Below, in pieces: positions 22,399 through 33,572 of a stretch of DNA of 64,000 nt (position 1 is its first letter; each line of letters begins with the position of its first letter). The translations under genes and the position numbers were made by a program. A model generated the notes under the pieces. That model did not search any database. It had not been told where the DNA came from and saw only the letters and a list, made by a program, of their open reading frames with translations. The DNA is taken from contig VXBP01007514.1 of assembly GCA_013400115.1 (NCBI GenBank), forward strand, positions 1 to 64,000, read 5' to 3'. This DNA comes from Rhinopomastus cyanomelas (Eukaryota > Chordata > Aves > Bucerotiformes > Rhinopomastidae).

Positions 22399-24351
22399 GT
22401 ACATTTTCTCCCTTATGGCAGAGGGTGCAGTTCAGCAGCCACAGTAGAGTCTGGAGAAGGAGGGGAGTGTTCAACCCAGGATGTTCAGCCACTGCCTCTG
22501 CTTTAATATTTTATAGAAGGATAATAGAGAATTGTGTTCTACACGTGAACTCTAAGCTGTTTCTGTACCCTCTCTGCCTTGATTCGCTCTCGCTTTGTTA
22601 TTCTTCATGTTTCATGATGCTTCGGATGGCAGAAGGCTCCTTATTTGCTTTGATAGGGCTTGTGATTTCCTTAGTCGTCCGTATCTGTCCCAGCTCGTTT
22701 CTTGTACTAATATTTCTGAGAAGCCAACTCATTTCCTGAGCTTTAGACAAGGGCTTTTTCTTGTCTTTCTTATTTCTTATCTTCACTTCCTTTCTCTGTC
22801 CCTGTCCATCTCCTTTCCACTCCCTCATTTAAGCTTTTCCTGCTACAGCAGCACTTTTCTCCCTTTGCCTGGGTAAAATCTAGCGACTTTGATTTTTGTA
22901 AGAGAATAATCATAAATAAAGGGACTCTGCTTGGTCTGTCAACACAGGCAGGGTTTGTTCTGAGCAGTGTAAATATTCTGGAGATCTGAGAGCCCTCCAA
23001 ACCAATCTTTCAGCCTTTGGAAAAAAGAGAAGTGCTGATTGCAGTGTTCGCGCTCAGCAGAGCCTGGGCCGAGCGGGAAGAGCCTGTCAGGAGCCTGCAG
23101 TCACGCTCAGACGTGTTCTGCAGCATCACCTGCAGAAACAACTGTCAGACACCAAAAAAACCCAGAGAAAAAGGCAAAAGCGAGTCTCCAATTATTTCTA
23201 GTGACAGGTGCAATCTCCAAAGCTGCAGAGGTTTCTCTTGCTTCAGGTAACTCTGCTCTGGATGTCTTGCTCTGAGCCTCTTTCATCCTGGGTTTGCTGT
23301 GGAGGGGTGGGCTGGGCTGGTGGCTCTGGCCAGCTATTCAAGAGTGGGGGTCAGGGGGTGCTGAGGATCTTGACGACAGCTCTCTGCTTCCCCTCCACAC
23401 TCTGTTTACACCCCAAGGACCATAGAGTAGCCTGGGTTTGAAGGGGCTTTATGTGGCTGCTTCACTCTTGGCTCATCAGGTTTAATGCTAGTATTGGTAT
23501 AAACAACTTGTATTGAATAAGAATTTGATAGTTATGTGCATATTTGTATAAAACATGCTTATTAGCATTATTATTTAATATAACAGTATCTCATATTGAT
23601 GTAATAATTATGTCTAATTAAAAATAATGATTTACTAGTAACTTAGGACCAGTTGCTGCTCTGGCTGCTGCAGTGAGGGCAGTGGCTTTGCAAAGGGATT
23701 TTATAAACTAAATTATACTTTACATTTCAGTCCCCCATGGTGGAATTTATTCCTTCCTTCCTTCCTGCCTGCCTTCCCCGCAGGGTCACAGCCTCTCTCT
23801 TGCCCATCTTTCTCAGCAAATACAGAGGCAACACATTCTTAATATTTCATTAGCATCTCTTTCCTCTGTCAGCAGTCTGATCCCACTCTCTGCTTCCAGA
23901 AACCCTTTGAGGATCTTCCAATGGTCCTTTTTTGTTTTATTTTTGTATTCTTCTCTTGGGAAAACAAAAGAAAAGAAATAAAATGAATAGATTTGTGTTT
24001 GTCTGAAGCCCTAATGCCATTTGCATGCCTTTCAGATACTGTTCACCTCCACCCCACACATAGCCACCCTCTGTGCTTCAGCCTCTGATGCACAGAGGCC
24101 TCTTGATTATTCCTGCACCTCATTGCTTGCAAACCCTCCGCCTTTGTGTAGTTCTTTCCTGATAATTGTGGGTCATGTGGTGCTTTTCCTTACACTGTTT
24201 TCTATGGCCTTGATTGTTTCCCTCCAGTAGTTTCAGCCCAAGGCTGTTGCTGTAGGTTGTCCCTGAGATGCTACTTGCACCCCCTGACTAATGACAGAGG
24301 TGTTTGCTTTGCTTTACATCAGGTCAGGGGTCTGTACAGATGCTAGTGGAT
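22399..24351. other. Longest repeat-poor block, partly AT-rich
   Basis: About 2 kb with no CR1. 23478-23645 is strongly AT-rich and 23750-23776 is a short TTCC-type run. Open frames at 23017-23275 show no splice context that I trust. Confidence 0.55.
23750..23776. repeat. TTCC/TGCC microsatellite
   Basis: ttccttccttccttcctgcc followed by tgcc. Confidence 0.85.
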
Positions 24352-25320
24352 GAGGGAAAAGTGGTGGATGTTGGCTACCTGGACATTTTACACAGTTTCC
24401 CACAACATTCTTCAGAAGGAACTTCATCCCAGTGAGGGTGATTGGAGCACTGGAAGGGGCTGCCCAGGGAGGTTGTGGAGTCTCCTTCTCTGGATACATT
24501 TAAAACCCGCCTGGATACGTTCCTGTGCAGCTTGGTCTAGGTGATCCTGCTGTGTCAGGGGGATTGGACTGGATGATTTTTCGAGGTCCCTTGCAATCCC
24601 TAATGTTCTGTGATTCTGGTGGAGAAGCTGGCAGCTCACAGCTCAGACATGTGGACTGAAACAACAGCTGGGTTGAAAACTGGCTGGACAGCCAAGCCCA
24701 GAGAGTTGTGGTGAATGGGGTTCAGTCAAGTCTCTCTCAAGTGGTGTCTCTCAGGGCTCAGTGTTGGGACAACAGTTGTTTAATGTCTTTACCAATGACC
24801 TGGATGAGGGGATTGAATGCCCCTGCAGTAACTTTGTGGTATCAGAAGGACATTGAGGGGCTGGAGCGGGGCCAGAGGAGGACAACAAGGCGGGGGAGAG
24901 GGTTGGAGAACAGTCCCTGTGAGGAACAGCTGAGGGAACTAAGGTTATTGAGTCTAGAGAAGAGGAGGCTGAGAGGAGACCTTATTGCTCTCTACAGCTA
25001 CCTCAAAGGAGGTTGTAGTGAGGCTGGTGCAGCTCTCTTCTCCGAAATTACTAATGATGGAACGAGGGGAAATGGCCTGAAGTTGTGTTGGCGAGGTTTA
25101 AATTGGATCTTAGGAAGCAGTTCTTTCCTGAGAGAGCATTTGGGCACTGGAAGAGGCTGCCCAGGGAGGTGGTGGAGCCCCCATCCCTGGAGGTGTTTAA
25201 AAGCAGAGTAGCTAGAGCACTTGAGGCCATGGTCTAGAGGTTAGGGAGATGTTGGGATGAGGGCTGAGCTTGATGATCCTGGCAGTCCTTTCCAGACAGG
25301 ATGCTTCTATGATTCTGTGG
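24352..25320 (+). mobile_element. CR1 LINE with reverse-transcriptase core, split by a younger CR1
   Basis: The host copy starts with ATWTFYTVSHNIL-type text (24375-24410, CR1 FDTVSHNIL) and is interrupted at 24412-24620. It resumes with GWTAKPRE / VVVNGVQSS text, then the RT domain SGVSQGSVLGQQLFNVF and TNDLDEGIEC (24750-24830). The FADD catalytic motif is deleted: the sequence jumps to EGHWRGWSGA-type text. The C-terminus includes LRELRLLSLEKRRLRGDLIA and NDGTRGNGLKLCW. Ends ttctatgattctgtgg. It is the only copy reaching RT palm motif B. Confidence 0.93.
24412..24620 (+). mobile_element. CR1 3' end, family A, nested in an older CR1
   Basis: Only the last coding part (ttcagaaggaacttcatccc, gaggttgtggagtctccttc) and UTR gatcctgctgtgtcaggggg with tail tgttctgtgattctggtg. 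It separates two parts of one older CR1 that read on in order. Confidence 0.92.
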
Positions 25321-25376
25321 CTTAAGATGGAAAAGACCTTTAAGATCATACAGTCCAGCCATTAACCCAGTACACG
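25321..25376 (-). mobile_element. Short CR1 3' end, antisense
   Basis: agatggaaaagacctttaag then tcatacagtccagccattaa, the inverted UTR end of a CR1. It lies tail-to-tail with the preceding copy. Confidence 0.75.
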
Positions 25377-26560
25377 CTGTTGCTGTTAACTTATGGAACC
25401 CAGTGCCAGGTGTCCATTTCAGGCAGGCACAGCACTGGATATGGATGGGAAGGTTTGCTCAGCTGCAGAAAAGGGATACAAGTGGCAGGTTGATGGTTCT
25501 GAAATGCCTCAGATGCTCCTCTTCAGCAGGGTAAGGCTGCATTTGCAGGAAGAGCTCCATCCATCCACCAGTTTGTATTCAGAAAGCAAAACATCTCCTT
25601 CTGCTAGTGACTAGGACATGCAAAGCTGGGCAGGCCTCTCCAAAGACTTCAGCAGCCAACAGTGTAGGCAGTGCCCTGTGCAATTATCCTCCATCTCTGT
25701 TAGGAAAATGGGTCTGGTTGAGTTTTACTGCAGAATAAATGAAAGTAACATCCCCCTACAGACAGGTTGAGATGTCTCTGCTCCTCCAAGGAGATCAAAG
25801 GAGATGCTAGACTCCCTGTTAAGGCTGTTTTAAACTGAGTGTGTGTGTGTTCAAACCCAAATGGTTTTGTTTACAAGCAGGTCGCTAGCACTTCATCTTA
25901 AACCATCTTCCTCTTAATCCTGATAGCATCAGGGAGACAGGGCTTTTATGGCTAGGGAAGTGTCTCTCCAGCATTTCACCTGCCAGCAGCAGGAAAGCCA
26001 CCAGGTTGTCACCAGCCCCTTGAGCAGGAGCGGGTGAACCCATCAAATCACTTGAAGTGCCGGCCAAGGTCTTTTTTTTCTCCGTTTAATCACTTTGTGC
26101 CTGACTGTGTGGATGGTAACAATAACAATGCTGCTTCAAGGTTGCCTTGGATAGCAAATTCACTTGAGAAAGACGGGATGTGGATTTATTCTCCTTGAAG
26201 GATGTGGAGAGTGAGGAGTGGCTTGGCCAGCTCTGCTTATCCAGGCGTGGAGTGGCTGGGTGCAGGAGCTGGTCTGGGGAGGACCTCAACCCTCTTGCTG
26301 GGTACAGCACCTCTCGTAGGACAACAAAGGTCTGCAAAGCCAGGGGAGCTTTCTTAAAGAAAGGGCAGCTGAGCTCCTGTGACTCAAGGGTGATCTAAAG
26401 GCCAAAGTGAAGGCCAGGGAGTTAGCTTTGTGTCCAGGATTTTTCACAAGAGCTGGAGTGCCTCCCTCCCACCACAGCTCAGCAAGTTCCCGTTCATGAG
26501 AAAGGTGAAATCTGGTTCCCTGCAGCAACTTGAGCCCCTCTTTTCTTGTTGATGGTGAAT
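25377..26560. other. Unique DNA with short GT run
   Basis: GT run at 25839-25851. No gene or transposon recognised. Confidence 0.5.
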
Positions 26561-27036
26561 CTCAGAACATTAGGGATTGGAAGGGACCTCGAAATATCAG
26601 CCAGTCCAATCCCCCTGCCACAGCAGGATCCCCTAGATCCAGTCGCACAAGAACATGACCAGGTGGGTTTTCAGTGTCTCCAGAGAAGGAGACTCCACAA
26701 CTCACCCTGGGCAGCCCCTGCCAGGGCTCTGGAACCCTGACTGGGAAGAAGGTCCTTCTCACATTGATGTGGAACCTCCTCTGTTCCAGCTCACACCCGC
26801 TGCCCCTTGTCCTATCACTGGGTGCCCCTGAGCAGAGCCTGGCTCCATCTTTCTGACACCTGCTCTTTCTATATTGATCAACATTCATGGGGTCACCCCG
26901 CAGACTCCTTTTTCCCAGCTCAAGTGACCCATCTCCTTCAGCTTTTCCTCATCAGGGAGATGCTCCCTTCTCTTCATCATCTTTGTGGCTCTGCGCTGGG
27001 CTCTCTCCAGCAGCTGTGTCTTTCTGGAATTGAGGG
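26561..27036 (-). mobile_element. CR1 LINE, family A, antisense, well preserved
   Basis: Reading the minus strand: GARLCSGAPSDRTRGSGCEL, EQRRFHINVRRTFFPVRVP, EPWQGLPRVSCGVSFSGD. UTR inverted as ctgccacagcaggatcccct. The upstream part ERAQRRATKMM lies near 27000. Confidence 0.94.
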
Positions 27037-27049
27037 ATAAGTTGCCTTG

Positions 27050-27087
27050 AAATACCTCTCCTGACGTTTCTATGATTCTATGATTCC
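27050..27087 (+). mobile_element. CR1 tail remnant
   Basis: gacgtttctatgattctatg then attc is a sense CR1 tail without a recognisable body, next to the 5' end of an antisense CR1. Confidence 0.55.
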
Positions 27088-27250
27088 TGATCAACCTAAC
27101 AGGCAGAAGAGAGGAGGATTGTGCATTAGAAGGGGGATAGACTGAAGGGGCTCATACTTCACCTGAGTGTACTGCCTGAGCCTCAGCAGTTCAAGAAGCG
27201 CTTGAACAGACAGTTATGTCCTGATGTGTTCCAGGAATGAATCTGAACTC

Positions 27251-27640
27251 AAGGGAGCAGTTGAGAGAGGTGAGGCTGGTTAGTCTTGGAGAAAAGGAGG
27301 CTGAGGGGAGACCCTATTGCTGTCTGCAACTACCTGACAGGAGGATGGAGAGAGGTCCTCACCAGTCACCAGCAATAGGACAAGAGGAAACGGCCTCAAG
27401 TGGTGCCAGGGGAGGGTTGGGTTGGCCATCAGGAGAAATCTCTTCCCTACCAGAGTGATCAGGGTTTGGCACAGGCTGCCCAGGAATGGGGAGAGTTGCC
27501 GTCCCTGGGGTGGCTCAAAAAATGAGTGGCTGTGGTCCTGGGCGAACAGGGTTTAGCGAGCAGGGTAAGGTTGGGGTGATGGTTGGACTGGATGATTTTG
27601 GAGGTCTCTTCCAACCTGAATGATTCCATGATTCTCTGAA
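27251..27640 (+). mobile_element. CR1 LINE, family C
   Basis: EKEAEGRPYCCLQLPD is the frameshifted form of the LRGD block. It continues with caagtggtgccaggggaggg, caggagaaatctcttcccta, UTR atggttggactggatgattt and tail tgattccatgattctctg. Confidence 0.92.
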
Positions 27641-28170
27641 TTTTGGTGCTTTGTCCTCGACACAGTTTTTGCACTGTTTTACTGCCCAGGATGTGTTTGA
27701 TCCCAGCCTGGAGCACAATGTAGTGTGTGGCAGCCCTTTCCCAGCAGCCAGGGAGCCCAGAGCTGATTTTGTCTGTCCAAATCTCTGTTCATTGTCTCTC
27801 TTTCAGTGTTTTGTCATTTTCCTTGTACTCAGGAAACTTCTCTAAAGCTTCCTCAAGGTTTATGGAAAAGTTCAGGTTAGCTGTTTAAATTGGTGATGGT
27901 TTTAAAGCTCTGAAGCAGCAGTGTTGTGTTAGCCAAGCGCCACGTTTGGGCAGGCAACCTGCCATGGAGAGAGTGGAAGCAGCCTCCTTCGTATTTTCCC
28001 TTGAAGTGGAGTGATGTGGAGAGCCATCCACTGGCATCACAGGCTGCCTTCCCACGTCTGGAATAGCCACGGGTAATCCTGGCTGGATCAAAAGGCATGG
28101 CCAGAGCTGCAGTTCCCCTGTCCTCTGCTTACTGGGTGCTGCTGCAGCTAATCTGCTTTTCTGTGATATA
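27641..28170. other. Unique DNA, no feature recognised
   Basis: Nothing recognised besides chance open frames. Confidence 0.5.
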
Positions 28171-28552
28171 GGCTGAGGGAGCTGGGACTATTGAGTGAAG
28201 AGAAGGCTTCAGGGAGACCTTAGAGCAGCTTTCAGGGAAGCCTGAAAGGGAGCCTATAAAAAAGCTGAGGAAGTGCTTTTTACAGGAGTTTGTAGTGACA
28301 GGATGAGAGGAAATGGCTTTAAGCTAAAAAGGGGAGACTGAGGCAGAAATCCCTCCTTGTGAGGCTGCTGAAGCCTTGGAACAGGTTGCCTGGGGAGCTT
28401 GTGGCTGCTCCATCCCTGGCAGCGTTGAAGGCCAGGTTGGATGTGGCTCTGGGCACCCTGGTCTGGTGAGAGGTGTCGCTGTCTGTGGCAGGGGGTAGGC
28501 ACTGAGTGATCTTTGAGGTCCCTTCCAACCTAAACCATTCTGTGATCTATGA
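28171..28552 (+). mobile_element. CR1 LINE, family F
   Basis: ggctgagggagctgggacta, gacaggatgagaggaaatgg, tgaggctgctgaagccttgg, gttgaaggccaggttggatg, ending in ccctggtctggtgagaggtg. Tail ccattctgtgatctatgat. Confidence 0.93.
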
Positions 28553-29404
28553 TACCTGCCTGCAATTCCTCGCTGAGTGCTGGGTACCAAACACGTGCTG
28601 TTGCACTGGTCAGAGGACAGGCAGCATCTCCTACTCCATTTCCAGCAGAGTCAGAAATCACTTCACGGGGAGCCGTGATGAGAATTTTTAATTCTCTTCT
28701 TTGCAGCACAAGACATTTATGGCCCATACAGCTCTATTATGCTGCTAAATAGCCTAAAAAATATGGTGGTTTTTTTCTGCTTTCGTCATTTAACCTCAAA
28801 TACAGGCTGTCGTCTCTTTTGCTAGCAGATCCTGAATGGGCTATGAAAGTCCTGATGCTATGTGTAACAGCAGAATGCTCTGCAGCTATCTGAGCTTTGG
28901 GGAGTGGATCTGGTAGCGCTGATAGCTCTCAGCTTTATGCAATTCAAGTCATTTGTTTGTTTCCTCATTCTCCCATAAATATTTCGAGCCAGCCAGGGAG
29001 AGAAACAAACCCCTATTTATAGGTTCTTTTGCTGGGAGTAGGAAATGCTTCGCGAGGAACCTGGTTTCTGCATGAAGTTGCAGGCAGCTCAGGGTGCTTG
29101 CGCCGCTCGCTCACACGTTTCTTGAGGCAGCTCCTCCTGCTACCACGTTCGGAGCAGACAAGCGTCGATTTGTCTGTCAGCAATTTTGGCAGCATCACAG
29201 CCCCTTTTAATCAGCTATTTAAAGACCTCCCGGCTGGTGGCCAAACTCCTGCAGCAGATTCAATAGAGCAGTTTGCTGTTCTACTTCTCATCGCTCCTAG
29301 ATCCATTGCACGAGGATGAGGTGGTATGGCAGAGCGATCCTGCCTGGCTGGAAGTCCTGGGGCTGCTCAGCGTGTCCCTGCACCCACTTACACCCCTGCA
29401 CTGG
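28553..29404. other. Unique DNA, no feature recognised
   Basis: No CR1 or exon signal recognised. Confidence 0.5.
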
Positions 29405-29533
29405 CATGGGTCAGGCTGAACGAGGCTCTAGGCAGTCTGGTCTGGTGAGTGACAGGCCTGCTTGTTGCAAGGGGGTTGGACTACATGACCTTTGGAGGTC
29501 CCTTCCAACCTGGTGGTTCTGTGGGGTTATGTG
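29405..29533 (+). mobile_element. CR1 3' end, family F-like
   Basis: caggctgaacgaggctctag, gcagtctggtctggtgagtg (the terminal GSLVW region), then ggggttggactacatgacct, ggaggtcccttccaacctgg and a degraded tail. Confidence 0.85.
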
Positions 29534-29703
29534 AATCTTTGGCAGAAGTCAGGTTTCTGCTGGGGATGAAGCTCACGCAGCCAGTGTGGAGACAGCAAAG
29601 GACAGAGTGTGATTCTGCAGTTTTCCTGAGGCCCCCATCACCTACAGGTGAGATCGCTTTTCAACTGGGAGCTGTGGGAACGTGTTGTTGCCGCTTCCTA
29701 GGC

Positions 29704-30300
29704 CAGGGGTCCTCAGACTTTTTGAACAGGGGGCCAGTTCACTGTCCCTCAGACACTGTTGGGGGCTGTGCTATAATTTGGAAAAAAATGAATTCCTATG
29801 CACACTGCACATATTTTATTTGTAGTAGTGCACAAAAACCAGAATGCAATATTTAAAATGAAGAGCAATTGTAACCAACAAAAACAAATAACATTCTAGT
29901 GTGGGCTACGGACCTGCTTTTGGCTATTGAGATGGTCAGTGTTAGGTTCCATATTTGTCACTGCTAGTTGTAGCAAGTGATGCAAGTGTTCATCTGTTAG
30001 TCTGGATCTGATTGGAGATTTCAGATGTTTCATTTGGGAAAAAGTCTGCTCACAGACATAGGTGCTGCCAAAGATGGTTGCGATTTTGAGTTCATGGTTC
30101 CTGAGATTGGTGGGATGCGATGAGGGGAGCGATGCACATAAATTAGTAAGGCTGCTTGATTTGAATGCATCTTCCAGCGAGCCACAAGTCTGTAGGTCGG
30201 CCAATTCCGTTTGGACCAGCCCTGACTTTTCCTGTTGGAGCCGCTGCATTAAGTGAAATGACCACAGCTTAAGTTCTCCCAGTAAACTCCAAAATGCCGT
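29704..30300 (-). mobile_element. hAT (Charlie-like) DNA transposon remnant with transposase C-terminus
   Basis: The left terminus CAGGGGTCCTCAGAC starts at 29704 after ttcctagg. Subterminal text gggggccagttcactgtccc follows. On the minus strand an open frame from about 30300 to 29896 reads FWSLLGELKLWSFHLMQRLQ, then LRNHELKIATIFGSTYVC, EQTFSQMKHLKSPIRSRLTD and EHLHHLLQLAV. This is the hAT C-terminal dimerisation region: an acidic residue before TFS, then KS..RSRLTDEHL. Transposases of this family cut and paste DNA. Here the catalytic core and the right terminus are missing, so it is inactive. The intact last 100+ codons are notable for an old element; domestication cannot be judged from this alone. 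Confidence 0.88.
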
Positions 30301-30430
30301 CGAGTTTCTCTGATCTCAGACTCTTTGGCAGTGTGCTGCGTATCGCTCCATTATTACCTGAAATACAAGCAGGTTATTATTTCTCATGCTCAGCCTGGCC
30401 TTTGATGGGTCTCTCCGGGATCTGCATCGA

Positions 30431-30640
30431 GTCACTGTTTATTTTCATTAGCCATTTGGATGCTACAGCAGACGATACTGTCACCAGACTTGCAGATGGC
30501 AGGGGGTGGATGTGGCTGTGAACACTGGGGAAAGGCAGAACTGTGACTTGGGTTGACCTTGGCTCGTTGCTGCTCTACACAGGATGAAATCCAGCACAAA
30601 GGAGAGCAAAGCCTTCCTCTCAGTAGGGCAAAATCAAGTG
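30431..30640 (+). mobile_element. Ancient CR1 reverse-transcriptase fragment (tentative)
   Basis: The frame LFIFISHLDATADDTVTRLA aligns by eye with CR1 LFNIFINDLDDGIE..FADDTKL. Further on, MKSSTKESKAFLS-type text (near 30585) resembles MKFNKEKCKVLHL. It is strongly diverged compared with all other copies here and has no 3' end. Confidence 0.45.
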
Positions 30641-30800
30641 CTGAGTGAGGAATAGTGTCCTTGGCAGAAGTGTGCACTGAAAGTATTTGGGGTCCATCAC
30701 AATAAAACTGTGGCTCAGCAGTGCGATGCTGTTGCTAGGAGAGGAAACAAATAGCAGAGGTCAAGAGGCGTGTTGTATGGAAGGTCTTTTCTCCATCAGT

Positions 30801-30834
30801 CACAGAATCACAGAACATTAGGGATTGGAAGGGC
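30801..30834 (-). mobile_element. 34-bp CR1 tail insertion, family A, antisense
   Basis: cacagaatcacagaacatta then gggattggaagggc: only the tail and the last UTR bases. Confidence 0.8.
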
Positions 30835-30999
30835 CGGGTTCGGGGGAAATCTGATGTGTGTCAGGTTAGTGGGACACAGGGATGTGCTGCCGTGGGTGCT
30901 GTAGGGTCTGTGACTGGGTTTGTCGAGGGCTGGGCTGATGCTCCAGGACAGGAGGTGGGACAGGAGGCAGACTCCTGAGATCTCCCTGCTGGGATTCAT

Positions 31000-31545
31000 G
31001 ATTCACAGAACCAGAACAACTCTCAGAATGGTAGACTGGCCCCAGTTCGAAGGGACCTACAAAGGTCAGCTAGTCCAGCCCCCGTGCAGTGAGCAGGGAC
31101 AGCCTCAACCTGATTAGATTGCCCAGAGCCTTGTCCAGCCTCCCCTTGAAGATCTCCAGAGATGGGGCTTCAACTCCCTCACTGGGCGACCTGTTCCAGT
31201 GTTCAGTGCTCCTCCTGCTAGAGAGCGTTTTCCTGACAGCCCATTTCAGTCTGCCCTTCTTTAATGTGAAACCAATGCCCCTTGTCCTGTCACTCCAGAC
31301 CTTTGTAAACAGTCCCTTTCCAGCCTTCTTGTAGCCCAATTCAGGTACTGGAAGGTCACTATCAGGTCCCCCCAGAGCCTTCTCCTCTTCAGGTTGAACA
31401 ACCCCATCTCCCTCAGCCTGTCCCCGGAGCAAAGGGGGCTCCAGCCCTCTGATCACCCTCATGGCCTCCTCTGGACTCGCTCCAACAGCTCCTCATCCTT
31501 CTGGTGCTGGGGGCTCTATTGGTGGATGCAGCCCTCGAGGTGAGG
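31000..31545 (-). mobile_element. CR1 LINE, family E, antisense
   Basis: Minus strand reads LLRGQAEGDGVVQPEEEKAL, WSDRTRGIGFTLKKGRLKWA, EHWNRSPSEGVEAPSLEIF and ALGNLIRLRLSLL. One long frame (31070-31462). Confidence 0.93.
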
Positions 31546-32118
31546 TCTTACTTGATGAGAAGCTGCTCCTTTTGTCGACAGGAGTGAAGGCAGCCGGCTC
31601 ACAGCTCAGCACTGCACATGATTGTGTTGGTAGTATTGACAGCCTCATGTCTAGATAGAGGCAGGTGTTTATAGACTTGCAGGTCAGGTCAGATCTTTAT
31701 CAGCAAAACTGCTTCTGGATGCTGCTTAAGCCAGCACAGGAAGAAGATTTAAAAGTTTTATTTAGAAAACAAGCCTGAATCTCTCCGAATCTCTTTCTGT
31801 CTGAGGCAAACAAAGTCCTGAGTTGCTCCAGAGTGTTTGAATTTTGCTGCTCTGAGTAAAAAGCATCTTTATGGTAAAACAGCTTGAGTTTGGCTTGGGC
31901 AAAACTAAGCCCTGGCTTTGCCCCGCTACTGTCAAAGTCAGAACCAGCTTATTTGTTAGTGATAAATTCAGAAGTCCTCCCGGATTTCTGCAGAAATGGG
32001 TGATGTGGTCAACTCTCCTAAGGTTTTGTTCCCGTCAGACTCAAGTGATCTTGGTTTCTCAACAGCAAATACTGTCCTGCTTGTGCTGAGGCTGCGAGCG
32101 TAGGCAGAGCTGAGTTGT
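31546..32118. other. Unique DNA, no feature recognised
   Basis: Nothing recognised. Confidence 0.5.
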
Positions 32119-32728
32119 TCATAGAATCATGGAAACATTCAGGTTGGAAGAGATCTCCAGGATCACTCAGTCCAACCATCACCCCAACCCTTCCCTGCTC
32201 ACTAAACCCTGTTCCTGAGGGCCACAGCTACTCGTTTGTTAAACCCCTACAGGGACGGTGACTCTCCTCCCTTGGCAGCCTGTGCTGAACCCTGACCACT
32301 CTGGCAGGGAAGAGATTTCTCCTGATGGCCAACCTAACCCTCCCCTGGCACCACTTGAGGCTGTTTCCTCTTGTGCTGTTGCTGGTGACTGGGGAGGAGA
32401 GACCAACCCGCACCTCTCTCCATCCTCCTGTCAGGCAGTTGCAGATAGCAATGAGGGTCTCCCCTCAGCCTTCTCTTCCTCAGACCAACCAGCCCCAGCT
32501 CCCTCAGCCTTTCCCCATCAGCCCTATCCTCCAGACCCTTCTGCAGCTCCGTTGCCGTACTCTGCACCTGCTCCAGCCCCTCAATGTCCTTGTATAGAGG
32601 TGCCCAGGACTAACCCAAATATCTGAGGCAAGGTCTCCCCAGTTCAAGGGGACAGTCCCTTCCCTGCTCCTGCTGGCCACACTGGTGCTGATCCCACCCA
32701 GGATTCCAAGGGCCTTCTTGAACACCTG
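32119..32728 (-). mobile_element. CR1 LINE, family C, antisense
   Basis: Inverted tail tcatagaatcatggaaacat, then ccaaccatcaccccaaccct. Minus strand reads QGRVRLAIRRNLFPARVVRV, GERLRELGLVGLRKRRLRGD and ATELQKGLEDRADG. About 610 bp, extends to the KKALGILGGISTS region. Confidence 0.94.
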
Positions 32729-33572
32729 ATCTCAACTGATGGTTTCAGGTTGTGGTAGCCCTTCCCTGGGAGTCCTGAAGCTTCTTGGCAGCGTCCTGAG
32801 ATCTTGAATGAGAAGGGTGCATAGAAAATTGAGAAGGTCCCCCACCTGAAAAAAATAGTTGTAAGCTTTTGGTTTATACTACAAAGAGGGATCTCCAGGT
32901 TTTCTGCATGTATTTGTTTCTGTAACTGCATTGCTGGAGTGTGGAGACGGTGTTTTCATGAGGTGAGCAGCAGGCTGGGGCTTCTCTCAGAGTAAGACAG
33001 CTTCTGCTGTCCTTTTTAGCTTTAGCCTGTTAGATGAGGCCTTATTTAATGATGGCACAACTGACCCTATTATTAGCAAAGTCTGTCTTTGTTAGGTTTC
33101 CACTGGAATAAAATAGTATCTGACCCCATAACAGATTCCCTTTCAATGAACTACTGGCAAAGATCCTTGTGAAGCATCTCTGTTGCATGAATTCTTGGCA
33201 AAGCTCTGGGTAATGAAATTTCCATTGAATAAGCTGTTAGCAGAGCCCCTTTTAACTCAATTCAGATTGTTAGAGAGGAGCCCTGAGAGGCTTCACTTTG
33301 GCCTTGGGCAGTGGCACTGGGTGAACAGCCGGCGGTCTGTCCTCACTGAGTCTGCGGGCTGGTGACACCTTCCCACTGAAGCTCAGGTGCAGCTTGGAAT
33401 TCCCTCTGAAGTGGTCCAAGTGTTTCACTGGGGACAAGCATCCGTGTCCCTGTGAGCTCAACAACCATCCTGGGTTTATCTTTTGATGCATCAAGTGGGG
33501 TTATTTCTCTATGGAACTTCTGGAAACTGACTTTTCCCTGTGTTTCTGGAGGCTGTCAGTCTTATCCCCTGA
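32729..33572. other. Unique DNA, no feature recognised
   Basis: No CR1 or exon signal recognised. Confidence 0.5.

Noticed and set aside
23017..23275. Two overlapping open frames before a caggtaac donor-like site
   Set aside because: Donor is weak (gtaact), no acceptor upstream, translation not recognisable.
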